DNA of 64,000 bases from JBBQNR01 sp963774075 (GTDB lineage Bacteria > Actinomycetota > Thermoleophilia > Solirubrobacterales > JBBDJG01), in contig CAVZDP010000009.1 in NCBI GenBank assembly GCA_963774075.1, positions 62,001 to 126,000 on the forward strand. Reading direction: 5' to 3'. A model generated the notes under the pieces. The model was given only the letters and a program-made list of their open reading frames with translations. It had not been told where the DNA came from and made no database searches. Both the position numbers and the translations under genes were made by a program. The first letter of the stretch is position 1, and each line of letters starts with the position of its first letter. Shown here piece after piece: positions 1 through 8,888 of this stretch.

Positions 1-1
1 G

Positions 2-1786
2 ATGTCGGACACCCTGCACGCAATCTTCGGTACGAAGAGCAACGGCTCCGGCAAGACTCTCGAGCGCAGCCTCACAGAGCTCGTGCATCCGGAGGACAGG
101 GAGCTCGTGGACAGAATCGTGGAGCGGGCGCTCCAGCCGCCTTACGAGCCGTTCTCATATGAGGCCCGCTTCATTCGCGGCGATGGGGAGATCCGCACGC
201 TCGACGTTCGCGGAGAGTCGCTGCTGGACCGCCAGGGCGATCTGGTCGGCGTGGTCGGCACGGCGCAGGACGTGACCGATCACAGGCAGGTCCAGGCGGC
301 CCTTCGCCGCACCCAGGAGCTCACCCAGGCGATCGTCGAGTCGGCGCTCGACTGCGTGATCACGATGGACGTGAGCGGGATCGTGCGCGAGTTCAACCCG
401 GCCGCGGAGGCCGCGTTCGGCTATTCGCGGGCGGAGGCCGTGGGCAAGGAGCTTGCGGAGCTGATCGTTCCCGAGCGCCTGCGCACCAGGCACCGCGAGG
501 GGTTGCGCCGGTACCGCGAGACGGGGGAGGCTCACATCGTCGGCCGCCGGCTCGAGCTGGTCGCGGCACGCGCGGACGGCACGGAGTTCCCGGTCGAGCT
601 GTCGATCACCCGCATAGGCCAGGAGCCGCCGATGTTCACGGCGTTCCTGCGCGACATCAGCGAGCGAAAGCAGGCGGAGCAGGCACTGCACCAGAGCCAC
701 GACCGCATGCGCTCGATCATCGACAACTCACCGTCGATGATCCACGCGAAGGACCGCTCGCTTCGCTATCTGTTCGCCAACCGCGAGTTCGGGCGCGTGT
801 TCGGTGTCGACCACGAGACCATCGCCGGTCAGACCGACGAGACCGTGCTTCCGCTGGAGCTGTTCGGCCTGGTGCGGGCGAGCGACCGGCGGGTGCTCGA
901 GATGGCCGAGAACGTCGAGGAGGAGCAGGTGATCAACTGCGACGGTGAGGATCACACCTTCCTCACGCAGCGCTTCCCGCTGCACGATCCCGACGGCAGT
1001 GTGTACGCGGTCTGCGCGATCGCGACCGACATCACCGAACGCAAGGAGGTAGAGGAGGAGCTACGCCGCGAGGTCGATTGGGCGAACCGCGTGCGCGAGG
1101 CGGTCGCCAAGGGAGCCTTCCTGCTGCACTCCCAGCCGATACTCGACCTCCGCTCGAACGAGGTGAACCAGGAGGAGCTGCTGGTGCGCATGGTCGGAAG
1201 CCGTGGCGGCGAAGACCTCGTCTATCCCGGTGAGTTCCTTCCGTATGCCGAGCGCTTCGGGCTCGTGCAGGAGGTGGACCGGTGGGTGGTCTTCGAGGCG
1301 ATCAGGCTTGCGAGGACGCGCAAGGTCGAGGTGAACCTGTCGGGCAAGAGCATCGGTGACCCCACGCTTCTGCGACTGATCGAGGCGCAGCTTGGCGCGC
1401 AGTCGGTCGATCCCGGCAATGTCATCTTCGAGATCACGGAGACCGCCGCGGCGGAGAACATCGACGCGGCGAGAGACTTCGCCGAGCGGTTGATCGGCCT
1501 CGGCTGCGGGTTCGCGCTCGACGACTTCGGTACCGGGTACGGGAGCTTCACTTACTTGAAGCACCTTCCGGTCACCCATTTGAAGATCGACATGGAGTTC
1601 GTGCGCGACCTGTCATCCGACGAGGCCGATCAGAAGATCGTGGGAGCGGTGATCGCGGTCGCCCACAACTTCGGCATCGAGACCATCGCCGAGGGCGTCG
1701 AAGACGAGGCGACGCTCGAGATCCTGCGCGAGGCGGGCGTGGACTACGCTCAGGGCTACCTGATCGGCAGGCCGCGCCCGGTCTGA
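2..1786 (+). CDS. PAS-PAS-PAS-EAL cyclic-di-GMP phosphodiesterase (probably 5'-truncated by window edge)
   Basis: Likely hydrolyses the second messenger c-di-GMP under control of PAS sensor domains. Residues 1-95 look like the second half of a PAS fold (LVHPEDRE, then a PAC motif ending in DVTDHRQ). Two more PAS domains follow at about 96-230 and 231-352, and an EAL domain at about 356-594. The EAL signature is the ELLVRM variant near residue 391. The FEITET, DDFGTG (about 506), LKID and EGVE (about 563) motifs are all present, so catalysis looks intact. There is no GGDEF domain. The first ATG sits two bases into the window and the first PAS is incomplete, so the true start probably lies upstream. 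The protein appears soluble. Confidence 0.88.
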   Translation: MSDTLHAIFGTKSNGSGKTLERSLTELVHPEDRELVDRIVERALQPPYEPFSYEARFIRGDGEIRTLDVRGESLLDRQGDLVGVVGTAQDVTDHRQVQAALRRTQELTQAIVESALDCVITMDVSGIVREFNPAAEAAFGYSRAEAVGKELAELIVPERLRTRHREGLRRYRETGEAHIVGRRLELVAARADGTEFPVELSITRIGQEPPMFTAFLRDISERKQAEQALHQSHDRMRSIIDNSPSMIHAKDRSLRYLFANREFGRVFGVDHETIAGQTDETVLPLELFGLVRASDRRVLEMAENVEEEQVINCDGEDHTFLTQRFPLHDPDGSVYAVCAIATDITERKEVEEELRREVDWANRVREAVAKGAFLLHSQPILDLRSNEVNQEELLVRMVGSRGGEDLVYPGEFLPYAERFGLVQEVDRWVVFEAIRLARTRKVEVNLSGKSIGDPTLLRLIEAQLGAQSVDPGNVIFEITETAAAENIDAARDFAERLIGLGCGFALDDFGTGYGSFTYLKHLPVTHLKIDMEFVRDLSSDEADQKIVGAVIAVAHNFGIETIAEGVEDEATLEILREAGVDYAQGYLIGRPRPV

Positions 1787-1876
1787 GCGTCTATCCCATC
1801 AACCTGGGAGACGTGTCGGCCGGAGCGGGCGTCGTGTACCAGCTCGATGACTGAGACGGATCGACGGGAGACGAAG

Positions 1877-2866
1877 ATGCGCGCCGGCTCCCCGCTGGTC
1901 TGCCTGGGCGAGACGCTCGTCGACCTCGTGTCCGAGCGGCCGGTCGCGAGCCTGACGTCCGCGAGCGCCTTCACGCCCCGCTTCGGTGGCTCGCAGGCGA
2001 ACGTCGCCGTCGGTGCGAGTCGCTTCGGCGCGGCGGTCACCATGCTGGGAGGGGCGGGCGCCGACGCGTGGGGCGGCTGGCTGCGGGACACCCTCGCCGC
2101 CGAGGGCGTGGACATTTCGCGCTTCGAGCTCGTCGAGGGCGCCGAGACCCCGCACGCGTTCGTGGCGCTGTCGCCGGCCGGGGAGCCCGACTTCTCCTTC
2201 TACGGCGACGGCGACGCCTGTGTCGCCGCGGCCGCGGGGCAGCTCGCCGATGCCTTCGCCGCCCCGAATGGCGTGCTCGCGTTCGGAAGCGACACCCTGA
2301 TCGGCGAGCGGGCCCGCGCGGTCACCCACCGGGCGCGAGCGCTCGCTGTCGAGCGCGGGTGGCGGTTCCTGTTCGACCCGAACCTGCGCCCGCGGCGCTG
2401 GACCGACGTCGGCGAGATGCAGGCGCGGGTCCGGGAGCAGGTGAGCGGTTGTGCCGTCGTGAAGACCAACCTCGAGGAGGCCACGGCGCTGAGCGGCGAG
2501 GCGAGCCCCGAGGCGGCGACCGAGGCGCTGCGAGCGATGGGGGCCGACGCAGCCGTCGTGACGGCCGGCGCGGACGGCGCGCTCGTGGCCGCCGGGGGCG
2601 GCGTCAGGCACGTGCCCGCGATACCCGCCCGCGCCGTGGACGCGACCGGGGCGGGAGACTCGGTCACAGCGGTGCTCGGCGCCGCACTGGCGGCGGGCGC
2701 CCACGCGCGGTCGCTCGTGGAAATCGTCGAGCTGGCGATGGCGACGGCAGCGCGCGTCGTCGAGACGCTTGGAGCGCTGCCCGGGCTGCCGCCTGCGAAC
2801 GAGGCTCGCGCCTCTCTCGCCCAGGTGCTGCGGGCGCCGGTGGCGGAGCCCGAGGGCGAGGGATAG
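1877..2866 (+). CDS. PfkB-family sugar kinase (fructokinase/ribokinase-like)
   Basis: ATP-dependent sugar kinase of the ribokinase/PfkB family, 329 aa. The N-terminal GETLVDLV strand, the substrate-region GGSQANVA segment and the C-terminal DATGAGDSV anion-hole/catalytic Asp motif are all visible. An in-frame ATG exists at 1847, but the ATG at 1877 is preceded by GGGAG at good spacing and starts just before the conserved GETLVDL strand, so it is preferred. The substrate cannot be fixed from sequence; fructose or a 2-keto-3-deoxy sugar are plausible. It lies 36 bases upstream of a glutaredoxin gene on the same strand. Confidence 0.88.
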   Translation: MRAGSPLVCLGETLVDLVSERPVASLTSASAFTPRFGGSQANVAVGASRFGAAVTMLGGAGADAWGGWLRDTLAAEGVDISRFELVEGAETPHAFVALSPAGEPDFSFYGDGDACVAAAAGQLADAFAAPNGVLAFGSDTLIGERARAVTHRARALAVERGWRFLFDPNLRPRRWTDVGEMQARVREQVSGCAVVKTNLEEATALSGEASPEAATEALRAMGADAAVVTAGADGALVAAGGGVRHVPAIPARAVDATGAGDSVTAVLGAALAAGAHARSLVEIVELAMATAARVVETLGALPGLPPANEARASLAQVLRAPVAEPEGEG

Positions 2867-2902
2867 CATCAAGCGGGCGATGTGCAGCGGCGGGCGAGCG
2901 CG

Positions 2903-3166
2903 ATGAGCCGGGTGGTCGTGTACTCGACCGGCTTCTGCGCCTACTGCTTCCTGGCGAAGCGCCTGCTTGACCGGCGCGGCGTCGAGTACGAGGAGCGGAG
3001 GTTGACCCGCAGTCCCACGGACCGTGCCGAGCTGGCGCTGCTGGCGCGCGGCGGACGCACGTTCCCTCAGGTCTTCGTCGATGCGCAGCCTCTGGGCGGC
3101 TACGCGGAACTGAAGCGGCTTGACCGCTCCGGGGAGCTCGAGGGAATGATCGCCTCCGGCGCGTGA
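2903..3166 (+). CDS. Glutaredoxin-family thiol oxidoreductase
   Basis: Small (87 aa) thioredoxin-fold protein with active-site motif FCAYC (Cys12 and Cys15), a conserved TFPQVFVD cis-Pro strand and a GGYAEL segment, as in glutaredoxin 3. It probably reduces disulfides or mixed glutathione/mycothiol disulfides in the cytoplasm. A GTG at 2882 would add seven residues; the ATG at 2903 fits the usual family N-terminus (RVVVYST). Its stop codon overlaps the GTG start of the following FAD oxidoreductase (GTGA), so the two are probably translationally coupled. Confidence 0.88.
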   Translation: MSRVVVYSTGFCAYCFLAKRLLDRRGVEYEERRLTRSPTDRAELALLARGGRTFPQVFVDAQPLGGYAELKRLDRSGELEGMIASGA

Positions 3167-4314
3167 GGGGCGCCGGCCCGAGCGTCTGCGTCATCGGCGG
3201 CGGCGTGGTGGGGGCGAGCGTCGCTCTTGCGCTCGCGCGCCGCGGCGTCGCGGTGACGCTGCTCGAGGCCGAAGACGCGCTCTGCCTCGGAGCGAGCGGG
3301 ACGAACTCCGGACTTCTGCACACCGGCTTCGACTCGGCTCCCGGCGAGCTCGAGACGCGCCTGATCCTGCGCTCGGCCAAGATCCGCGACGAGCTGCTCG
3401 ACGGACTCGCGGTCCCTGTGCTGCGGACCGGAGCCCGCCTTCTACCTCGCGACGAGGCGGAGCGTGCCGCCGTGGCCAAGCTCGAGCGCAACGCCCGCGC
3501 CAACGGGGTGACGACCGAGGTCGCCGCCGACGGCTCGCTCGTCGTGCCGGGGGAGTCGGTCACCGATCCGGTCGCGTTCACGCTCGCGCTCGCGGCCGCG
3601 GCCGAGCGCGCGGGAGCGAGGGTCGAGACGAGCGCGCGGATCGAGGCAGTGCAGGAGGGATCCGGAGAGCTGGCGCTGCTCGCCGGCGGCGGCGAGCAGC
3701 TCTGGAGCGGAGCCACAGCCGTCAACTGCGCCGGACTCCACGCTGACGACGTGGCGCACGCAGCCGGCGACCGCGAGCTGCGGATCATGCCTCGCAAGGG
3801 CGAGTTCGTGGTATTCGCGGCACCGGCCGGGCTGCAGCTCGACGAGGTGCTGCTGCCGGTCCCGAGCGGGCGCACGAAGGGAGTGCTCGTGTTCCCGACC
3901 GTGGACGGCGACATCGTGGCCGGGCCGACGGCCCACGACCAGCGGGACAAGAACGACTGGGCGGTTAGCCCCGAGGCGGTCGAGGAGCTCACGGCGCGGG
4001 CCGTGGAGCGCGTCCCCGCCCTGGAGCACGCACGTGTGATCGGCTCCTACGCCGGGCTTCGCCCGGCGGGTGTGGGCGTCAACTACGTGATCGAGCGCTC
4101 ACCGGCCTGCCCACGACTCGTTCACGCCGCCGCCATCCGCTCGACGGGAGTGTCGGCGGCGCCCGCGATCGCAGAGCGCGTGTGCGAGCTCGTCAGCGAG
4201 ACCGGCGTGGTGCTCGGGCGGCCGGCGCCGCTCGAGCGGGGTGAGCCTCCGCCGCACTCGCGCCCCTGGTGGCGGTACGCCGCCGAGCGCCGCAGGGAGC
4301 GGCCGGAGCTCTGA
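3163..4314 (+). CDS. FAD-dependent oxidoreductase (DAO family; glycerol-3-phosphate dehydrogenase / L-2-hydroxyglutarate oxidase-like)
   Basis: 383 aa. An N-terminal FAD Rossmann motif GGGVVGAS is followed by GASGTNSGLLHTGFDS, the hallmark of the LhgO/GlpA-like branch of the D-amino-acid oxidase superfamily. The C-terminal GLRPAG...RSTGVSAAPAIAE stretch matches the second FAD contact. It probably oxidises a 2-hydroxyacid or glycerol-3-phosphate-like substrate; the exact substrate is not resolvable. The GTG start overlaps the glutaredoxin stop. It is distinct from the full-length GlpD at 24817. No transmembrane segment or signal peptide is seen. Confidence 0.8.
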   Translation: MRGAGPSVCVIGGGVVGASVALALARRGVAVTLLEAEDALCLGASGTNSGLLHTGFDSAPGELETRLILRSAKIRDELLDGLAVPVLRTGARLLPRDEAERAAVAKLERNARANGVTTEVAADGSLVVPGESVTDPVAFTLALAAAAERAGARVETSARIEAVQEGSGELALLAGGGEQLWSGATAVNCAGLHADDVAHAAGDRELRIMPRKGEFVVFAAPAGLQLDEVLLPVPSGRTKGVLVFPTVDGDIVAGPTAHDQRDKNDWAVSPEAVEELTARAVERVPALEHARVIGSYAGLRPAGVGVNYVIERSPACPRLVHAAAIRSTGVSAAPAIAERVCELVSETGVVLGRPAPLERGEPPPHSRPWWRYAAERRRERPEL

Positions 4315-4346
4315 GATCGGGGAGAGGCGGTGCGGCGTGTGTCGCG

Positions 4347-5804
4347 TCAGGCGCGGGCTGCGGCCGTCCGCGAGGGCGTGGAGAGCGAGGCGGCAAGCTC
4401 GACCGCGAGCTCCCGCTCGGACTCCTCCGCCTCGAGCACCTGCTCGAGCGCCGCCACGCAGCGGGCATCGAAGGCCGTGCCGGACTCGTCGCGCAGGAGG
4501 CCCAGTGCCTGTGAGCGACTCCATGCGTCTCGGTAGACGCGTTTCGACAGCAGGGCGTCGTACACGTCGCAAACCGTGAGCACACGTACTGCGAGGTCGA
4601 TCTGGTCGGCGCGCAGCCCACGTGGATAGCCGCCGCCGTCGAGGCGCTCGTGGTGGTCGCGCACGAGCCGGTAGACGTCGCGCGGGAAGCCGCCGAGCTC
4701 CTGGACCAGGTCCGCGCCGGCGGCGGGATGCCGGCGGACGACGTCGTATTCGTGCTCATCGAGCGGGCCCGGCTTTTGAAGGATCGAGATGGGCGTCGAG
4801 AGCTTGCCGATGTCGTGGAGCAGGCCGCCGATGGCGAGGTTCCGAAGCCGCCCGGCGGGCAGCCCCAGCTGCTCGCCAACCTGCACAGCGCGCATCGCGA
4901 CGCGGCGGGTGTGCAGCTCGGTGTACTCGTCCTTGGTCGCGAGGTTCACGAGCAGCGCCCGAACGCGAGCGCCGAGAAAGGCCTCCTCGGCGGCGACCAG
5001 CTCGGCGGCCCGGAGGTCTCCGGCCAGCGGACGCGACTGGGCTCCGCGGTGGAGGTCGAGAGCCACCGGCACGCCCACCATCGCCACGCCCAGAAGCTCC
5101 ATTCCGTGGCCGATCCACCAGCCGAGCTGCATGTAGTTGAGCAAGAGCTGAGACGCGACCGCGACTCCGAGCCAGACCGTTCCCAGCACGACCGAGAGAT
5201 CGGCGAGGCGCCTCGTGAGTACGTAGGTCCTCGCGGCGCGCACGGCGAGCACGCCGAAGAAGCCGATGCCCACGATCATCAGCGCGATCGCCGGGGGGCT
5301 GCCCGTCTCCGGCACTCCCGGTACGCTGTCCGGGAACAGGATCCCGATGACGCCGAGCGCCACGATGGTCGTCATCAGCACGCCCTGAAGCCACAGCAAC
5401 GGCTTCACGGCAGTCGGGCGACGCAGTCCGGGAAGCGCCGAGAGGGCGAGCACCGCTCCGCCGACCGGCAGCACGGCCGCGCCGGAAAACGCGATCACGC
5501 CGTTCTGCTCGACCAGGAAACCGGGCGTCGCAAACCCGTGCACCGCGAGCATCGCCGTCATCGTTGAGAAGGCGGTGCCGAGGAGCACGGTACGTCCGTC
5601 GCCGCGCCGGGCGCCAACCACGGTGAGAGCCAGCGCGGCCGCCGCAGCGGTGCCTGCGCCGGCGGCAATGAAGGCGAAGTGGATCCAGCCTTCGACCTGG
5701 ACCGTTTCGCTGCCGAAGAAGTGGAGGATCGCCGCGGGCAGCGATGCGCTTGCGGCGACGAGCACGAGAACTGGCACGATCCGGCCGCGTAGCAAGGTCT
5801 CCAT
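4347..5804 (-). CDS. Membrane-bound HD-GYP domain protein
   Basis: 485 aa. Residues 1-250 contain about seven hydrophobic segments forming a membrane sensor region. Residues 280-460 are an HD-GYP domain with the HD pair at 330-331 (LLHDIGK) and HHERLDGGGYP at 384-394, so the GYP-type c-di-GMP phosphodiesterase site looks intact. CDVYDAL and KRVYR follow as usual. This family typically degrades c-di-GMP to GMP. The gene is divergent from the DUF389 gene, with 50 bases between starts. It converges with the FAD oxidoreductase, leaving only about 30 bases between the stops. Confidence 0.88.
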   Translation of the reverse strand: METLLRGRIVPVLVLVAASASLPAAILHFFGSETVQVEGWIHFAFIAAGAGTAAAAALALTVVGARRGDGRTVLLGTAFSTMTAMLAVHGFATPGFLVEQNGVIAFSGAAVLPVGGAVLALSALPGLRRPTAVKPLLWLQGVLMTTIVALGVIGILFPDSVPGVPETGSPPAIALMIVGIGFFGVLAVRAARTYVLTRRLADLSVVLGTVWLGVAVASQLLLNYMQLGWWIGHGMELLGVAMVGVPVALDLHRGAQSRPLAGDLRAAELVAAEEAFLGARVRALLVNLATKDEYTELHTRRVAMRAVQVGEQLGLPAGRLRNLAIGGLLHDIGKLSTPISILQKPGPLDEHEYDVVRRHPAAGADLVQELGGFPRDVYRLVRDHHERLDGGGYPRGLRADQIDLAVRVLTVCDVYDALLSKRVYRDAWSRSQALGLLRDESGTAFDARCVAALEQVLEAEESERELAVELAASLSTPSRTAAARA

Positions 5805-5854
5805 GAGGCCCTTATCGGCAGCTGACCGAGGATACTTAGCGCTTCAATCGACCG

Positions 5855-6871
5855 ATGGTCCACCTCCGCATAGTGACGCCCAGCCACCAGGCCCAGAGCG
5901 TGCTGGACCTTCTGAACGCTTTTCCCTCGGTCTGCAACGTCGTCTACCTGCCGAGAGCTGCTCTCAAGCCCGAGGGGGACGTGATCCTCTGCGACGTGGC
6001 CCGCGAGGACGCGAGCGTCGTTCTGAGCGACCTGCGGGAGATGAACATCCACAAGGAGGGGTCGATCGCGATGGAGACGATCGACACCGCCATCTCCGAG
6101 GCCGCGGAGAGGGCCGCCCGGGCGGCGGCCGGCGCACCCTCGGACGCCGTCGTGTGGGAGGAGGTGGAGGCGCGCACGTCCGAGGGCACCGAGCTCTCGG
6201 TCAGCTTCCTCGCCTTCATGACGATCGCGACGCTGATCGCGGCGGTCGGCATCATCCTCGACCAGCCGATCCTGATCATCGGGGCAATGATCGTCGGACC
6301 CGAGTTCGGGCCGCTCGCGGGGCTGATGGTGGCCACGGTCGAGCGTCGGGGTCATCTGGCGCGGCGCTCGCTGCTGGCGCTCGCGGTCGGTTTTCCAGTG
6401 GGGATGGCGCTGACGGCCGTCGCAGTGCTCGTGCTGAAATGGACCGGCATCGCGCCAGACACGATCCAGGAGCGCCCGTTCACCGACTTCATCTCGCATC
6501 CAGACTTCTTCTCCTTTCTGGTCGCCTACCTGGCGGGCATCGCGGGCGTCCTGTCGCTCACCTCGGCCAAGTCGGGCGCCCTGATCGGTGTCCTGGTCTC
6601 GATCACGACGATCCCGGCCGCCGCCAACATCGCCGTCGCGGCCGCGTACGGGGACTGGGGCGAGTGCGGCGGCGCCGCCGCGCAGCTCGGGATCAACTTG
6701 ACCGCGATCATGGTGGCGGGCATCACGACTCTCTACGTGCAGCGCCGCATCTACATCTCCCGCCGCCAGGAGCACTTCTTCCATCGCGCCCGTGAGGAGG
6801 CGGGGCTGCCGCTGGGCCGCACCCGCAGCGCACACCTCGAGGAATTGCGCCGGCGCCAGCTGAAGGGATGA
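5855..6871 (+). CDS. DUF389 family membrane protein
   Basis: 338 aa. Residues 1-95 form a soluble alpha/beta domain (MVHLRIVTPS...). After an acidic linker there are six or so hydrophobic helices, with the family-typical IGAMIVGPEFGPLAGL segment. This matches the uncharacterised DUF389/TIGR00341 group; its biochemical role is unknown. It is divergent from the HD-GYP gene and is followed after 13 bases by the aldose-1-epimerase gene, so the latter two may be co-transcribed. No charged catalytic motif is obvious in the membrane part. Confidence 0.8.
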   Translation: MVHLRIVTPSHQAQSVLDLLNAFPSVCNVVYLPRAALKPEGDVILCDVAREDASVVLSDLREMNIHKEGSIAMETIDTAISEAAERAARAAAGAPSDAVVWEEVEARTSEGTELSVSFLAFMTIATLIAAVGIILDQPILIIGAMIVGPEFGPLAGLMVATVERRGHLARRSLLALAVGFPVGMALTAVAVLVLKWTGIAPDTIQERPFTDFISHPDFFSFLVAYLAGIAGVLSLTSAKSGALIGVLVSITTIPAAANIAVAAAYGDWGECGGAAAQLGINLTAIMVAGITTLYVQRRIYISRRQEHFFHRAREEAGLPLGRTRSAHLEELRRRQLKG

Positions 6872-6884
6872 GGGCGGCGCACCC

Positions 6885-7844
6885 ATGACCCGAGCGCCCT
6901 ACGAGGCCCGCGGCGGTGAGCTCGAGGGATACGAGACCTGGGTGCTCGGCTCACGCGACGGTGAGCTGAGCGCGACCTTCGCGCCCCGGGCGGGCATGGC
7001 CGGCTGCTCGCTGGCGCACGCGGGGGAGGAGCTTCTTCACCTCGGTGGCGGCCTTGCCGAGTACGCGCGAAGCGGAGCGACGATGGGGATCCCACTGCTT
7101 CACCCGTGGGCGAACCGCCTCGGGGGCTTCGAGTACGGGGTCGACGGGCGCACGGTCGTGCTCGATCGCACGTCACCCCTGATCCAGGTGGAGGAGAACG
7201 GCCTTCCGATCCACGGGCTGCTGGCGGCGTCGCCCCGCTGGAGCGTCCAGGAGGCCGGCGCGGACGATTCTGCGGCCTGGCTCCGGGCCGAGCTCGACTT
7301 CGGCGCCCACGAGGATCTGCTCGCCGGCTTTCCCTTCCCGCACCTGCTGCGGTTGGAGTCGCGGCTCGAGGGCTCCGAGCTGGAGCTGCGCACGACCGTC
7401 GAGCCGACCGCAGACGTGGACGTCCCGGTCGCGTTCGGGTTTCACCCCTATCTGCTCGCTCCCGGTGTGCCACGAGAGCAGTGGCGGATCGAGCTGCCGG
7501 TGCGCATGCGACTCGTGCTCGACGAGCAGATGATTCCCACCGGCGAGTCGGAGCCGTTCGCCTACGACGACGAGTCGCTCGGCGAGCGAGCTTTCGACGA
7601 CAGCTTCGAGGACATCGAGCCACCCGGCTCGTTCGCGCTCGAGGCGGGCGGGCGCCGGATCGCCGTCACCTTCGGCGAGGGCTACCCATTCGCGCAGGTG
7701 TATTCGCCGCCGGGAGGACAGTTCATCTGCTTCGAGCCCATGACGGCGCCCACGAACGCGTTGCGGAGCGGGGACCGGCTTCCGCTGGCGCCGGCGGGCG
7801 GGAGCTTCAGCGCGGTGTTCCGGATCTCGGTCGAGCGCACCTGA
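6885..7844 (+). CDS. Aldose 1-epimerase (galactose mutarotase family)
   Basis: 319 aa, usual family length. It interconverts alpha and beta anomers of hexoses or related sugars in the cytoplasm. Recognisable motifs are GIPLLHPWANRL near the start, the NGLPIHGLL segment supplying a conserved His, FGFHPYL with the catalytic-region His, and a C-terminal FICFEPMTAPTNAL with the conserved Glu. Substrate specificity cannot be told from sequence. It sits 13 bases downstream of the DUF389 gene and converges with the FAH-family gene, with 42 bases between stops. Confidence 0.86.
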   Translation: MTRAPYEARGGELEGYETWVLGSRDGELSATFAPRAGMAGCSLAHAGEELLHLGGGLAEYARSGATMGIPLLHPWANRLGGFEYGVDGRTVVLDRTSPLIQVEENGLPIHGLLAASPRWSVQEAGADDSAAWLRAELDFGAHEDLLAGFPFPHLLRLESRLEGSELELRTTVEPTADVDVPVAFGFHPYLLAPGVPREQWRIELPVRMRLVLDEQMIPTGESEPFAYDDESLGERAFDDSFEDIEPPGSFALEAGGRRIAVTFGEGYPFAQVYSPPGGQFICFEPMTAPTNALRSGDRLPLAPAGGSFSAVFRISVERT

Positions 7845-7886
7845 CCGGCACGCCCGACCGTGGCCGCCCTGATGTGCGGGTGACCT

Positions 7887-8888
7887 TCAGGCCTCGCGCA
7901 CCACGCGGTTTCGCAGTACGCCGATCCGCTCGACCTCCAGCTCGACGACGTCGCCAGGCTCGAGGAACGCACCTAGCTCGAGGCCGCAGCCGAGGCCGTC
8001 GGAGCCCGAGCACGTGCCGGAGCCGATGACGTCACCGGGATAGACCGTCTCCGAGCGCGAGACGTAGGCGATGAGCTGCTCGAAGCGCCAGTAAGCCTCG
8101 CCCGTGTTGCCGCGCGACCACTCGGCGCCGTTCACGCGCGCGGTCATGGTCAGGTCGTAGGGGTCGGGCAGCTCGTCCGGCGTCACGAGGCACGGCCCCA
8201 TCGCGTTGCCGGTGTCGAAGTTCTTTCCCTTCGCCGGCCCGAGGCGGCCGCGCATCTCCTTCATCTGCTCGTCGCGCGCGGAGAAGTCGTTGAAGATCGT
8301 GTAGCCCGCGATGTGATCGCGCGCACGCCCCTCCGGTATGTCCACGCCCTTCTTCCCGATCACGACCGCCCACTCCAGCTCGTAGTCGAAGCGCTTGCTG
8401 TAGGTGGGCATGCGCACTTCGGCTCCGGTCCCCACGACGCTGCGCGGGTTGCTCGTGTAGTAGGGAGGGCGCTCGTAGAACGAGCCGTTGAGCCGGCCGG
8501 CGATGGAGCGGCGTGGCCCTACGACTCTCTCGAGCAATCCGTCGACGGCCGCGAGCCGGCCGAGCCCTGCCTTCCGCGTCGCCTGGAGCACGTGACGCTC
8601 GAACGACATGCAATCCCGGATAGAGGCGGGGCGCGGAAGGGGCGCGAGCAGCCGCACGTCCTCGAGTCGGTGCTGCGCCTTCCTGGCGTCCCCCGCGCGC
8701 TTCACCAACCGCTGTGCGGCGGCCCGGGCGTCCACGCCGCCCTCGAGGTAGGCGAGCATCGACGCCGACCACGGGGCGGCCTCGCCGTCGGACTTCTCCT
8801 GCGCAGCGCGCAGATCGAGCACGCGGCCGTTCAGCAGCGTGCCCAGCCGGGCCCCGGGCTTGCCGCGCTCGAAGGTGACGAGCTTCAG
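7887..8888 (-). CDS. Fumarylacetoacetate hydrolase (FAH) family protein, apparent CTG start
   Basis: 333 aa. FAH-superfamily enzymes hydrolyse or decarboxylate beta-diketone acids in aromatic-acid or sugar-acid breakdown. The metal-binding YELEWAVVIGKKG (ExE), GYTIFNDFSARD and KNFDTGNAMGPCLV motifs and the C-terminal GSGTCSGSDG stretch are visible. The conserved N-terminus reads KLVTFERG, and no ATG, GTG or TTG lies near it. The only candidate is CTG at 8888-8886, which overlaps the TGA of the upstream MBL gene (CTGA), implying coupled initiation at a rare codon. A start further upstream would lie inside the MBL gene. Confidence 0.83.
   Translation of the reverse strand: MKLVTFERGKPGARLGTLLNGRVLDLRAAQEKSDGEAAPWSASMLAYLEGGVDARAAAQRLVKRAGDARKAQHRLEDVRLLAPLPRPASIRDCMSFERHVLQATRKAGLGRLAAVDGLLERVVGPRRSIAGRLNGSFYERPPYYTSNPRSVVGTGAEVRMPTYSKRFDYELEWAVVIGKKGVDIPEGRARDHIAGYTIFNDFSARDEQMKEMRGRLGPAKGKNFDTGNAMGPCLVTPDELPDPYDLTMTARVNGAEWSRGNTGEAYWRFEQLIAYVSRSETVYPGDVIGSGTCSGSDGLGCGLELGAFLEPGDVVELEVERIGVLRNRVVREA

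Noticed and set aside
5558..6886. A long minus-strand reading frame (442 residues) opposite the DUF389 gene
   Set aside because: Composition is His/Asp/Arg-rich antisense noise; the plus-strand DUF389 motifs are unmistakable.
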